Positions 1 to 7,152 of a stretch of 64,000 nucleotides of DNA are shown here, piece by piece; within the stretch, counting starts at the first letter, position 1, and every line of letters begins with the position of its first letter. The stretch is from Nonomuraea angiospora (GTDB lineage: Bacteria > Actinomycetota > Actinomycetes > Streptosporangiales > Streptosporangiaceae). The position numbers and the translations under genes are program-made. Below the pieces are notes generated by a model that saw only the letters and a list, made by a program, of their open reading frames with translations, searched no databases and had not been told where the DNA came from. The stretch covers positions 10,726,001-10,790,000 of the forward strand of contig NZ_JADBEK010000001.1 of NCBI RefSeq assembly GCF_014873145.1, read 5' to 3'.

Positions 1-502
1 TCCTGGCGGCCAGCCTGGTCTGCGGCGCCAGCGCGAGCACCTGCAGCGCGGCCAGCCGAAGGTACGTCTCCTGCGCGATCTTGGCCGCCGCGCCCCAGTA
101 GACCATGAACCCGTCGCCGATGCTGTCCACGTGCCCCGCCACCCACTGCACGTTGGTGCGGAAGGCGTCGAGCTCGGCCCGCAGCCGGTTGGCCGCGCTC
201 GCGAACTCCTTCTGGTCCCCGGCGATCCAGTTCTGGCCCGAGTTGTTGATCACCATGGTCAGCGAGTTGTTCGCGCCCTTGTCGAGCCGGCCGCCCGCGC
301 CCGCCTGGAGGTTGGCGGCCGCCTCCCAGATGCCGGGCACGTTCGCGACCGCGGGAACGGTGGCCAGCAGGCCGACGACGACCGACGGCTCCATCCTGGC
401 CGCCTTGCGCAGGACGCCCTGCACGGCCTCGGGGTCGGGCGGGTTCTTCGACAGGCGCAGGGGAGAGCCGTCCCGGGCGCGCCCGGCCACCCTGGGCGTC
501 AT
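1..502 (-). CDS. Partial helical protein, putative type VII secretion substrate
   Basis: Reading frame from an ATG at 502..500 running off the left edge of the window; about 167 residues are visible and the C-terminus is missing. The start overlaps the stop of the upstream 107-residue gene (ATGA), so the two are translationally coupled. The visible part is mostly alpha-helical; the stretch around NWIAGDQKEFASAANRL through WVAGHVDSIGDGF looks like a helical hairpin of the WXG100/PPE-like kind, and there is no signal peptide. eccB lies divergently 0.5 kb away, which fits an ESX substrate or accessory protein. The family assignment is inference from helix pattern and context only. Confidence 0.6.
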   Translation of the reverse strand, partial: MTPRVAGRARDGSPLRLSKNPPDPEAVQGVLRKAARMEPSVVVGLLATVPAVANVPGIWEAAANLQAGAGGRLDKGANNSLTMVINNSGQNWIAGDQKEFASAANRLRAELDAFRTNVQWVAGHVDSIGDGFMVYWGAAAKIAQETYLRLAALQVLALAPQTRLAAR

Positions 503-822
503 GGCTTCTTCACCCGCTGGACGATCAGGTCCTCGGCGGTGCGCCAGTTGCGCTCGGCGAAGGCCAGGTCCTCGCCCTCCCACTTCCGCATCACCGCGAG
601 CGCCGTCTCGGTGTCGCGGACGAACGAGTCGAGCAGCGACCGGTACAGTGCCCCGACCGTCCACTCGCCCAGCGGCCCCCAGCCGGGGAAGCCGACCGCC
701 CGGTTCTCCTCGAAGATCTGGCGCACCTCGTCGAAAACCGGCAGGAGGTCGTCCCTGATGCCCCGCCGGACCTCGCCGATCGCGTCGGGGGTGATATAAC
801 GCGTATCCGGATTCACGATCAT
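499..822 (-). CDS. Small hypothetical protein, ESX-locus associated
   Basis: 107-residue protein starting with ATG at 822. It is hydrophilic and predicted helical, with no signal peptide or membrane segment. It carries a short central WGPLGEW element rather than a canonical central WXG. Its stop codon overlaps the start of the next gene (ATGA), making a two-gene unit that continues past the left window edge. It is transcribed divergently from eccB across a 145-bp gap. The family is not recognised; a role as chaperone or partner of the following helical protein is inferred from coupling alone. Confidence 0.6.
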   Translation of the reverse strand: MIVNPDTRYITPDAIGEVRRGIRDDLLPVFDEVRQIFEENRAVGFPGWGPLGEWTVGALYRSLLDSFVRDTETALAVMRKWEGEDLAFAERNWRTAEDLIVQRVKKP

Positions 823-967
823 CAGCCTGTTACGTGCCGGGCGCGCGGAACAGGGACGTCATTCACTGGTCATTGATCATTCTCAATTACGAAACCAGCC
901 AGCTTCTCCATATTTATCCCGATAAATTGGGTTAAGTTGGGGAGTCATGTGATCCAAGGGGCGGGAG

Positions 968-2386
968 TTGCACAGCCAGCGCGACCTTTATCAGGCCTAC
1001 CGCCTCACCGTTCAGCGCATCGGCCTGGCGCTCCTGCGCGCCCAGCCGAACCAGCCCGAATGGCCGCTCCGCCGGCAGAACATCGGCTTCCTCGCCGGCA
1101 TCATGGTCGCGGTCCTGCTCTGCGTCGGCTTCGCGGTCTTCGGCCTGCTGCGCCCGGGCGGCACGAAGGCGCTGGAGGAGCCCGGCACGCTGATCATCGA
1201 GCGCGAGACCGGCGCCAGGTTCGTCTACAGCCAGGAGCAGCGCAGGCTCATCCCCGTCGCCAACTACGCCTCCGCCCGCCTCGTGCTCGCCGCCCAGGAC
1301 GTCAAGGAGCGCGTCGTCGCGCGGGAGGCGCTGACCAAGTACGAGCGCGGCGCCCTCATCGGCATCCCCGAGGCCCCCGACTCGCTGCCCGGCCCCGCGA
1401 ACCTGGCCCGCGGCCCCTGGGCGGCCTGCGTCCAGGAGCGCGCGGAACCGACCGGGCGCAAGCCGTACGTGACGCTGGTCGCCGGGCGCGACCTCGGCGG
1501 CGCGCCGCTCGCGGAGGGGAACGCGCTGCTGGTCGACGTGGGCGGGCAGCGGTGGGCGATCTGGCGGGGCACCCGCATGCGCGTGCCCACAGGCATCGCC
1601 CGCGGGCTCACCTCGGCCGTCCCCGCCGCCGTGCCCGTGGCCTGGCTGAACGCGCTGCCCGAAGGGCCCGACCTGGCCGCGCCCGACGTCCGCGGTCGCG
1701 GCCGGCCGGTCGCGGGGCCCGGGGGTAGGACAGCGGCCGTGGGGCAGGTCTTCCGCGCGGCCGGCGTGGCCGGCGGCGAGGACCGCTGGTACGTGCTGCT
1801 GGACGACGGCCTGGCCCCCCTCACGCAGGCCCAGGCCACGCTGCTGCTGAGCGACCCCGACAGCAGGGCGGCCTACGGCGGCGGCGCGGTCAGGGAGATC
1901 GCCGTCGACGCGGCCTCCGCCAACGCCGCCCCCCACTCGCGGACCGCCGTCCCCGCCGACGGCCTGCCCGCGGTCATGCCGCGCATGACCGCCTACGACC
2001 CGGCCAGTCCCATCTGCGTCGTCTACGCCGACACGGACACCGGATCCACCCGCGTCCGGCTCACCACCGGCGCCAAACTGCCCGAGCCGCGCGGCGACGC
2101 CACCGACCTCGTACGCCTGCCGCCGGGCCGGGCGGTGCTGGCCGGCGTCCTGCCCGGCGACGGGCAGCTGAACGCGGTCCAGTCCTACTACCTGGTCACC
2201 GCCGAGGGCCGCCGCTACGCCGTGCCCGGCGCCGACGTGCTGGCCAAGCTCGGCTACGCCCCCGGCCAGGCCACCCCGGTGCCCGCCAACGTGCTCCAGC
2301 TCATCCCCGAAGGGCCGGTGCTCGACCCGGCCAGGGCGGCCAGGCCCCTGCTCGAAGGGGGCCGGTCGCAGGCCGCGGGTCAGTAG
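968..2386 (+). CDS. eccB: Type VII secretion system core protein EccB
   Basis: 472 residues from a TTG start preceded by a purine-rich AAGGGGCGGGA. The N-terminus reads MHSQRDLYQAYRLTVQRI, followed by a single transmembrane helix at about residues 40-62 (GFLAGIMVAVLLCVGFAVFG). A long extracytoplasmic domain with EccB-type repeats follows. This is the family hallmark: EccB is the single-pass component of the ESX/type VII inner-membrane complex with EccC, D and E. Length is in the usual 450-500 range. No eccC, eccD, eccE or mycP is in the window, so the rest must lie elsewhere. It runs convergently into the WXG100-SLT gene, the two stops overlapping by 7 bp. Confidence 0.93.
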   Translation: MHSQRDLYQAYRLTVQRIGLALLRAQPNQPEWPLRRQNIGFLAGIMVAVLLCVGFAVFGLLRPGGTKALEEPGTLIIERETGARFVYSQEQRRLIPVANYASARLVLAAQDVKERVVAREALTKYERGALIGIPEAPDSLPGPANLARGPWAACVQERAEPTGRKPYVTLVAGRDLGGAPLAEGNALLVDVGGQRWAIWRGTRMRVPTGIARGLTSAVPAAVPVAWLNALPEGPDLAAPDVRGRGRPVAGPGGRTAAVGQVFRAAGVAGGEDRWYVLLDDGLAPLTQAQATLLLSDPDSRAAYGGGAVREIAVDAASANAAPHSRTAVPADGLPAVMPRMTAYDPASPICVVYADTDTGSTRVRLTTGAKLPEPRGDATDLVRLPPGRAVLAGVLPGDGQLNAVQSYYLVTAEGRRYAVPGADVLAKLGYAPGQATPVPANVLQLIPEGPVLDPARAARPLLEGGRSQAAGQ

Positions 2387-3459
2387 CCGCGGTAGCCGCC
2401 GCCGGTCTTCAGCCCGACCACGCCGGGCACGTTCGAGACCGAGCCGTAGCGCTCGATGGCGTACCGGACGCCCGCGATGATGTTGTCCACCGGGTTGTAG
2501 ACGTTGTCGTGTCCCGGCAGCTTCCAGCGCTGGAAGGTGGGGTCGATCGTCTGCATCAGCCCCTTGGACGGCGTGCCTCTGGCCGCGTTGGAGTCCCAGG
2601 TGTTGACGCTGTTCGGATTGCCGCCGGACTCGTGCCGGATGATCGTGTAGATGTCGTTGACGTTCATCTTCTCGACCGGGTAGCCGTTGGCCTTGAGGAT
2701 CTCGACGGCCTGGTTGATCCAGCCGGCGATCTGTCCTTGAGGGGCGGGCCCGCCGCCGGGCGGGGGCGGGCCGCTGGGGCCGTACCCGGCGAACCCGGAG
2801 CTCGACGAGCCCGTGCTCGCGGCCAGCGCGGTCGTGCCCGGCTCCTGCCGCGCGGGCGACCAGCCGAGCGCCCTGCCCGCGCGGGGGGCGAAGGGCTGCG
2901 CGTCCGGCTCGCCCAGCTCGGCGGCGACGTCCGGGATCGTTGCGAGCGCCTTCTGGATCTTTCCCGCCGTGTCGGACAGGACCGTGCCGGTGTCGGCCAC
3001 AAGCTGCCGCAGCGTGCCGCGGGCCTGGTCGAGCGCGGGTTTCAGGCTCTGGGCGACCTGCTCCTCGGTGGGCCGCGGCTCGCGGCCCCGCACCTCCTGC
3101 GCGGCGGCGGCGTAGGCGTGGCAGGTCTCCAGCGCCCGCGACTCGGCCGAGCGCAGCGTGCTCGCGGCGGCGTCGAGGTGGCCCGCGCACTCCTGCAGCG
3201 CCTGCCGCAGCCCGTCGCCGCAGCGCACCACCTGGCCCATGTAGCCGGTGAACGCCTCCGCGCTGCCGCCCTGCCACGCGCCGCCCACGCCGGCGGTCGC
3301 GGTGCGGATCGCCTCGGTGTGCCGCTGACCGGTGCCGGCGGCGGCGCGCCAGGCGTTCGCCGCCGAGGCGATCCCGCCCGGGTCGCCGATCACCTTGGCG
3401 GCCAGGTCGGCCAGCTCGGCGCCACCCGGCGCGGCTCTGACCTCGTCGAGCGGGCTCAT
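2380..3459 (-). CDS. WXG100-like domain fused to SLT lytic transglycosylase
   Basis: 359 residues from ATG at 3459, coupled by ATGA to the upstream EspC-like gene. Residues about 1-110 are helical and carry AWQGGSAEAF, a WXG100-type W-x-G turn. A helical middle and a Pro/Gly linker (about 210-235) follow. The last 120 residues form a soluble-lytic-transglycosylase domain: IIRHESGGNPNSVN contains the catalytic Glu in the ESGGNP motif, then ARGTPSKGLMQTIDPTF and NIIAGVRYAIERYG. There is no Sec signal, so the N-terminal helical hairpin likely directs export through the type VII apparatus. A role in local peptidoglycan cleavage around the secretion channel or as a secreted effector is inference. 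Confidence 0.85.
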   Translation of the reverse strand: MSPLDEVRAAPGGAELADLAAKVIGDPGGIASAANAWRAAAGTGQRHTEAIRTATAGVGGAWQGGSAEAFTGYMGQVVRCGDGLRQALQECAGHLDAAASTLRSAESRALETCHAYAAAAQEVRGREPRPTEEQVAQSLKPALDQARGTLRQLVADTGTVLSDTAGKIQKALATIPDVAAELGEPDAQPFAPRAGRALGWSPARQEPGTTALAASTGSSSSGFAGYGPSGPPPPGGGPAPQGQIAGWINQAVEILKANGYPVEKMNVNDIYTIIRHESGGNPNSVNTWDSNAARGTPSKGLMQTIDPTFQRWKLPGHDNVYNPVDNIIAGVRYAIERYGSVSNVPGVVGLKTGGGYRGY

Positions 3460-3731
3460 GATCGAACCGCGCCGCCATCGGCGTCGATGACGGTGCGCCG
3501 GACGGCGTCGAGCGTGCGCTCGACCGCCTCCAGCCGGCCGCCCAGGGTCCGCGCCGCCAGCTCGGAGACCCGCGCCAGGTCGGCCGCCGCCGTGGCCAGG
3601 GCCGCGGACCCGGACACGTCCCCGAACGCCGCCGCGCCCGGCGCCTGGCCCTTGATGCCCGAGAACGCGCCGGCCGCCGCACCGGCCGCCTCGGCGCACC
3701 CGGCCAGCGCGTCGCGCTGGAACTTGAGCAT
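3456..3731 (-). CDS. EspC-like type VII secretion target protein
   Basis: 91 residues using the ATG at 3731. Upstream in-frame sequence is low-complexity and overlaps the neighbouring gene, so this start is preferred (GGAAGGAGCGGG lies just before it). The sequence is Ala-rich and helical, with the pattern LARVSELAARTLGGRLEAVERTLDAVRRT typical in general character of small EspC/WXG-type targets. The length is right for the family. It is followed directly, with ATGA overlap, by the WXG100-SLT fusion, so the two are probably made in equal amounts and may form a heterodimer for export. Family assignment is moderate. Confidence 0.7.
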   Translation of the reverse strand: MLKFQRDALAGCAEAAGAAAGAFSGIKGQAPGAAAFGDVSGSAALATAAADLARVSELAARTLGGRLEAVERTLDAVRRTVIDADGGAVRS

Positions 3732-3745
3732 CCCGCTCCTTCCCG

Positions 3746-4774
3746 TCAACGCCGGAACAGCTCCAGCAGTTCGTCCGCCCGATGGGTGCGGGCGATCCAC
3801 ACCTCGCGCCCGCGGCGCTCACGCGTGATCAGCCGCCCGGCCCGCAGCCGGTCGCAGTGGTACGTGAGGCCGCTGGGCGCGATCTTCATGTCGGTGGCCA
3901 GCATCGACATGGTCATGGGCTGGTCGAGCGCGCACAGCAGGTCCGCGCGGACCGGCCCCACGAGCGCCGTCAGCTCGTCCACGGCCGGCGCGACGGGCTT
4001 GCGCCACAACGAGTCCGCCCCGCGCACGGGGTAGGCGATCCACACCGCCTCCGGGTCGTCCAGGCCGAGGATCAGGGCGTCCTTGCCGGCCAGCATCGGC
4101 ACCAGGACGATCTTGCGGTCGCCCAGCTCGAACGTGCCGGGTTCGAGGTCCGGGATGAGCAGGCCGCGCTCGCCGTACACGATGCGCTCGCTGAGTGCGC
4201 CGAGCAGCAGTTCGGGGCCGCCGCGCACGGTGGCGACGCCGACCCGTTCGATCTCCCTGTCCAGCAGCGGGCGGCCGCGCTTCCACAGGGGCTCGGTGGT
4301 GTTCCAGACGTCGGCCAGGGCGCCGGCGTAGCCGAGCAGCCAGCGGCCCGGCCGCTCGGCCGCCGACCGCCAGTGCGCCGGCAGCGGCCCCGGGCCGAAC
4401 GCCTGCTCGAGGTCCGTGATCAGGCGGTCGGGCGGCGTGTCGTGCAGGGCGCTGATCTGGGCCTGCATGGAGACGTCCTGGCCGATGGGCGTGTGCGGCA
4501 CCAGGATGTCCGGCGCGACGGAGTGGCCGGGTGCGGCCAGCGGGCGTACGGCCTCGTGGCCCAGCGGGCCGACGCGCGAGCTGATCGCGCGCCGCCAGAG
4601 TTCGGGCAGGCCGCGGCGGCGGCCGGCGAGGGCGTCGGCGATCATGGCGAGGACGGTCAGGTTGGGCGAGACGGAGACATATAGCCGGGGTGTGGAGCTC
4701 ACGCGCAGCTCGCTCCAGACCTTGGTGCTTGTTACTTGGGCCCCCACAGGTAGGACTGTAGACAGGGAAGACAT
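3746..4774 (-). CDS. ArsR-type winged-helix transcriptional regulator
   Basis: 342 residues. The C-terminal 80 residues are a winged helix: LLCALDQPMTMSMLA, then MKIAPSGLTYHCDRL as recognition helix and a basic wing (ITRERRGREVWIA). The larger N-terminal region (about 1-250) has no recognised domain; this architecture (unknown N-terminal region plus C-terminal ArsR-like HTH) is common in actinomycetes. No metal-binding Cys pair is visible in the HTH. The ATG at 4774 gives the longest frame; a start at the GTG some 8 codons downstream is possible. It ends 14 bp before the EspC-like gene, so it may be co-transcribed with it. Confidence 0.75.
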   Translation of the reverse strand: MSSLSTVLPVGAQVTSTKVWSELRVSSTPRLYVSVSPNLTVLAMIADALAGRRRGLPELWRRAISSRVGPLGHEAVRPLAAPGHSVAPDILVPHTPIGQDVSMQAQISALHDTPPDRLITDLEQAFGPGPLPAHWRSAAERPGRWLLGYAGALADVWNTTEPLWKRGRPLLDREIERVGVATVRGGPELLLGALSERIVYGERGLLIPDLEPGTFELGDRKIVLVPMLAGKDALILGLDDPEAVWIAYPVRGADSLWRKPVAPAVDELTALVGPVRADLLCALDQPMTMSMLATDMKIAPSGLTYHCDRLRAGRLITRERRGREVWIARTHRADELLELFRR

Positions 4775-5201
4775 CTCCGGAGGAATGCTTCGAGAATGCT
4801 CGAAACGTCCGTAAGCGGGATGATCAACTTCTACGTGATGCGAACGCTCCGGCTTTCCGTGACGCGCGTCCGCCGCTCTGGGCTCACGTTCATGGTGTGT
4901 CCTTTTTGTGGTGCTGTGCTGTGATTTATCGAGAACTTACGCCCCTCCACTAACTTCTCGCTTAAAAGGCTCTAACAGACACTTGTCCATCACTGGCACC
5001 ACATACCGCGCACCGAGGGTCGGCAATCTTGCACCCCGGGTCAAGAGATCGCCTCCTGTGAGTGGGTTTTTCCAACCTCCCTCGTCCCCGGCCCGGTGGC
5101 CGGGTCACCCCTCGGGATGCAAGGCTTCCCGCATCCGCCCCGGTCCCCCTGCGAACGGGTGGCCGGGGTGGAATCCCCGCAGGGCACTGGAAGGAGTGCG
5201 T
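4775..5201. other. 427-bp intergenic region with one perfect hairpin
   Basis: No convincing gene was found. It is the divergent promoter region between the ArsR-type regulator and the DUF397-like gene, with an AT-richer stretch at about 4895-4975. A perfect hairpin, CCCGGCC-CGGT-GGCCGGG, occupies 5087-5104, about 100 bp upstream of the DUF397-like start, in a position suited to a leader structure. AAGGAG at 5191-5196 is the ribosome binding site of that gene. Confidence 0.5.
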
Positions 5202-5390
5202 ATGAGTCAAGTAGCCGGCCGCGTCGAGGCCAAGCGGATCAACGACCACGTGGAGCTCATTCACGTCGATCACCCGGACGCGGTGTTGGAAGTACCGCGC
5301 CGCGACTGGGAGTCGTTCACCGCGGCGGTCAAGGCGGGCTCGTTCGACCTCGAGACGCTCAACCGGTTGGCCGAGGAGAACGTGGCCTGA
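5202..5390 (+). CDS. DUF397-like small protein
   Basis: 62 residues from ATG at 5202 with AAGGAG six bases upstream. The pattern VELIHVDHPDAVLEVPRRDW followed by ESFTAAVKAGSFDL matches the C-terminal half of DUF397 proteins (a short beta hairpin, then W-x-x-F-x-x-x-V-K-x-G-x-F). DUF397 genes normally sit beside an XRE-family regulator; here none is adjacent and the divergent neighbour is ArsR-like. It is followed by a strong terminator hairpin. DUF397 function is generally described as regulatory; nothing more specific can be read here. Confidence 0.8.
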   Translation: MSQVAGRVEAKRINDHVELIHVDHPDAVLEVPRRDWESFTAAVKAGSFDLETLNRLAEENVA

Positions 5391-5407
5391 CGCCCCGCTC
5401 GCACGAA

Positions 5408-5444
5408 GAGGCGCCCGCTCTCAGCGCAGTGGAGCGGGCGCCTC
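5408..5444. terminator. Bidirectional intrinsic terminator-like hairpin
   Basis: Perfect 13-bp stem GAGGCGCCCGCTC / GAGCGGGCGCCTC with an 11-nt loop. It lies between the stops of two convergent genes (DUF397-like and haloperoxidase), where a shared factor-independent terminator is expected. There is no T-tract, as is common in actinomycetes. Confidence 0.85.
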
Positions 5445-5476
5445 CGTGGTGCCGCGTCCTGTCAAGGGGGCGGACC

Positions 5477-6901
5477 TCAGCCGCGGCCGGACCAGTACGC
5501 CTTGGCTCGGTCCCAGGCCGCCGTGCCGACCGCGCGGCCGAGGGCGCGGCCCTGGAGGTCTCCCAGGCGGAAGTGGATGCCGCCGTACCGGCGCGAGATC
5601 CCGGCCTCGTCGGCCGCGTCGGTGAACGTGGGCCAGCGCAACGTCACGTCCTGCGCCGGCGTCACCCCGGGCTCCACCTGCGACGAGCCCTTGGCCACCA
5701 CGGCCTGCCCGCCGAACGCGTCGCCGCCGGTGAAGCGCCTGAGCACCTCGGCCGCCGCCGCGCTGAACGTGCTGTGCCCCGAGACGTACTCGGCGAACGG
5801 CGGCGTCGGGAACGTCGGCACCTGGAACGGCACCCACGTGGCCCCGTCGATCACCCGGCCGCCCCACGTCGGGATCTGCTGCCCCTGGTACAGGAACCGG
5901 ATCGCGGTGATCGGGCGGCCCGAGTCGTGGTCGCGCTTGACCTCCCACGCGGCGATCCCGGCGTCCATGACCGAGTTGGCCAGCGCGAAGAACAGCTTCA
6001 CGTCCTGGTCGAGGCCGTGGTGGTCGCGCGCCGAGATCTGCTGCGCGAACAGGCTCCAGTGGCCGGGCGGCGTCTCGCTGTTGGGGCCGTCGGCCCAGTA
6101 TTCGGCGATCGACTTCTGCCGGTCGGTCAGCGCGGCCGTGGTGGACACGATCTCGGCGGCCTGCGTGCGGAAGCCGGACGAGCCGTAGGCGTACGGCGGG
6201 GGCACGGCGTCGGCCAGGCCGCGGGCGGCGCCGCTGAAGGAGGCCACCTGGCCCCAGTGCGGCGCCAGGAACGGCGGCGTGACCGTCGCCCCGGCCCGGT
6301 TGACGTACGTCAGGGGCGCCCACCGGCCGGGATCGTTGAGCGAGGTCAGCGGGTCTGCCACCACCACGGGGGCGTTGACGGGCGCGTAGCCGGTGGTGTC
6401 GGCGTAGCCGCCGAGCTGGTTGGAGCCGTCGGCGTGCCGGTGGTCGAGCACCGCCTGGCAGGCGGTGACGCCGGTCCGCGCCGGGACGCCCGACGTGTCG
6501 GCCGGGTCGTAGCCCAGGTCGGTCATCAGCGCGTCGAACGTGGCCCGCTGCGCCGGATAGAGGTCGACCGCCGCCAGGTGGGCGGCGAAGCTGATGGCCG
6601 CGGCCTTGTTGGCGTCGGTGCGCTCGGCCGCGGGCCGCCGCAGCGAGCCGCCCAGCCGGGTGCCGACGGCGACCGCGTCGTAGGCGGCCCACGCGTCGTA
6701 GGCGCAGGTGTGCACGATCGCCAGCGCCCTGGCCACCTGCGGCGGGCCCAGCGTGCCGGTGCGCACCGCGGTGAGCAGCGTCTGGTTCCACCGGACGACC
6801 ACGTTGGGGCCCGTGGCCTGGGCGGGTAAGGCGGGCAGGGCGAGCGCGGCGGCGCTCACCAGCGCGAGCGCGGCCACGCGTAAGGATCTCAGAACGGGCA
6901 A
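5477..6901 (-). CDS. Secreted vanadium-dependent haloperoxidase-type protein (PAP2 fold)
   Basis: 474 residues from a TTG at 6901, chosen because it places a clean Sec signal peptide (LRSLRVAALALVSAAALALP, cleavage after PAQA) at the N-terminus. All vanadate/phosphate-binding motifs are present in order: K-R-D-H-D-S-G-R-P (WEVKRDHDSGRP), SGHSTF (EYVSGHSTF), and S-R-R-Y-G-G-I-H-F with the final Arg/His. Those residues bind vanadate in haloperoxidases and phosphate in PAP2 phosphatases, so peroxidase activity is not proven. Many actinomycete paralogues of this length are annotated vanadium-dependent haloperoxidase. It is divergent from the GH3 gene. Confidence 0.88.
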   Translation of the reverse strand: MPVLRSLRVAALALVSAAALALPALPAQATGPNVVVRWNQTLLTAVRTGTLGPPQVARALAIVHTCAYDAWAAYDAVAVGTRLGGSLRRPAAERTDANKAAAISFAAHLAAVDLYPAQRATFDALMTDLGYDPADTSGVPARTGVTACQAVLDHRHADGSNQLGGYADTTGYAPVNAPVVVADPLTSLNDPGRWAPLTYVNRAGATVTPPFLAPHWGQVASFSGAARGLADAVPPPYAYGSSGFRTQAAEIVSTTAALTDRQKSIAEYWADGPNSETPPGHWSLFAQQISARDHHGLDQDVKLFFALANSVMDAGIAAWEVKRDHDSGRPITAIRFLYQGQQIPTWGGRVIDGATWVPFQVPTFPTPPFAEYVSGHSTFSAAAAEVLRRFTGGDAFGGQAVVAKGSSQVEPGVTPAQDVTLRWPTFTDAADEAGISRRYGGIHFRLGDLQGRALGRAVGTAAWDRAKAYWSGRG

Positions 6902-7066
6902 GGCGTTTTCCCCTCGCTGTGTGCGGACCCCCGGGGTGCCTCCGGGGCATGACGACGATTCCATACTCGAACACATTTTCGGGCTAGCCTTTCGGTGACA
7001 GTCGCCTGCCGTTCCGGTGAAGGGCGGTCCGATTCTTCGCAATCCCCCTTGATGGCGCGCCATTCT

Positions 7067-7075
7067 GAAAGTTTC
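7067..7075. promoter_or_regulatory. LacI-type palindromic operator (GAAAGTTTC) upstream of GH3
   Basis: The core GAAA-G-TTTC, within CTGAAAGTTTCGG, lies just upstream of the -35 of the GH3 promoter. A nearly identical site, CTGAAAGTTTCAG, precedes the LPMO gene at 17105-17119. Glycosidase promoters in actinomycetes often carry GAAA(N)TTTC-type LacI operators; binding here is inferred. Confidence 0.55.
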
Positions 7076-7095
7076 GGTGATCGATCGAAATATTC

Positions 7096-7124
7096 TTGAC
7101 GGCTTTGTGGCGGGCACTTAGAGT
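7096..7124 (+). promoter_or_regulatory. Putative sigma-70-type promoter of the GH3 gene
   Basis: TTGACG at 7096-7101 and TAGAGT at 7119-7124 are separated by 17 bp, a good match to the -35/-10 pattern of the principal actinomycete sigma factor. They lie about 30 bp before the ATG at 7153. Confidence 0.55.
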
Positions 7125-7152
7125 CCGAATTCAATGATCGGAATGAGGGGCC

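Noticed and set aside
932..3682. 916-residue minus-strand frame across eccB
   Set aside because: It is antisense or shifted to eccB and the SLT fusion, both of which have clear family motifs; its residues are GC-biased filler.
5087..5104. Hairpin before the DUF397-like gene as a riboswitch
   Set aside because: It is a simple 7-bp stem with a tetraloop-sized loop and no conserved aptamer features; kept only as a note.
5096..6829. 577-residue plus-strand frame opposite the haloperoxidase
   Set aside because: The minus-strand frame has a signal peptide and all three PAP2 metal motifs; the plus frame is a shadow.
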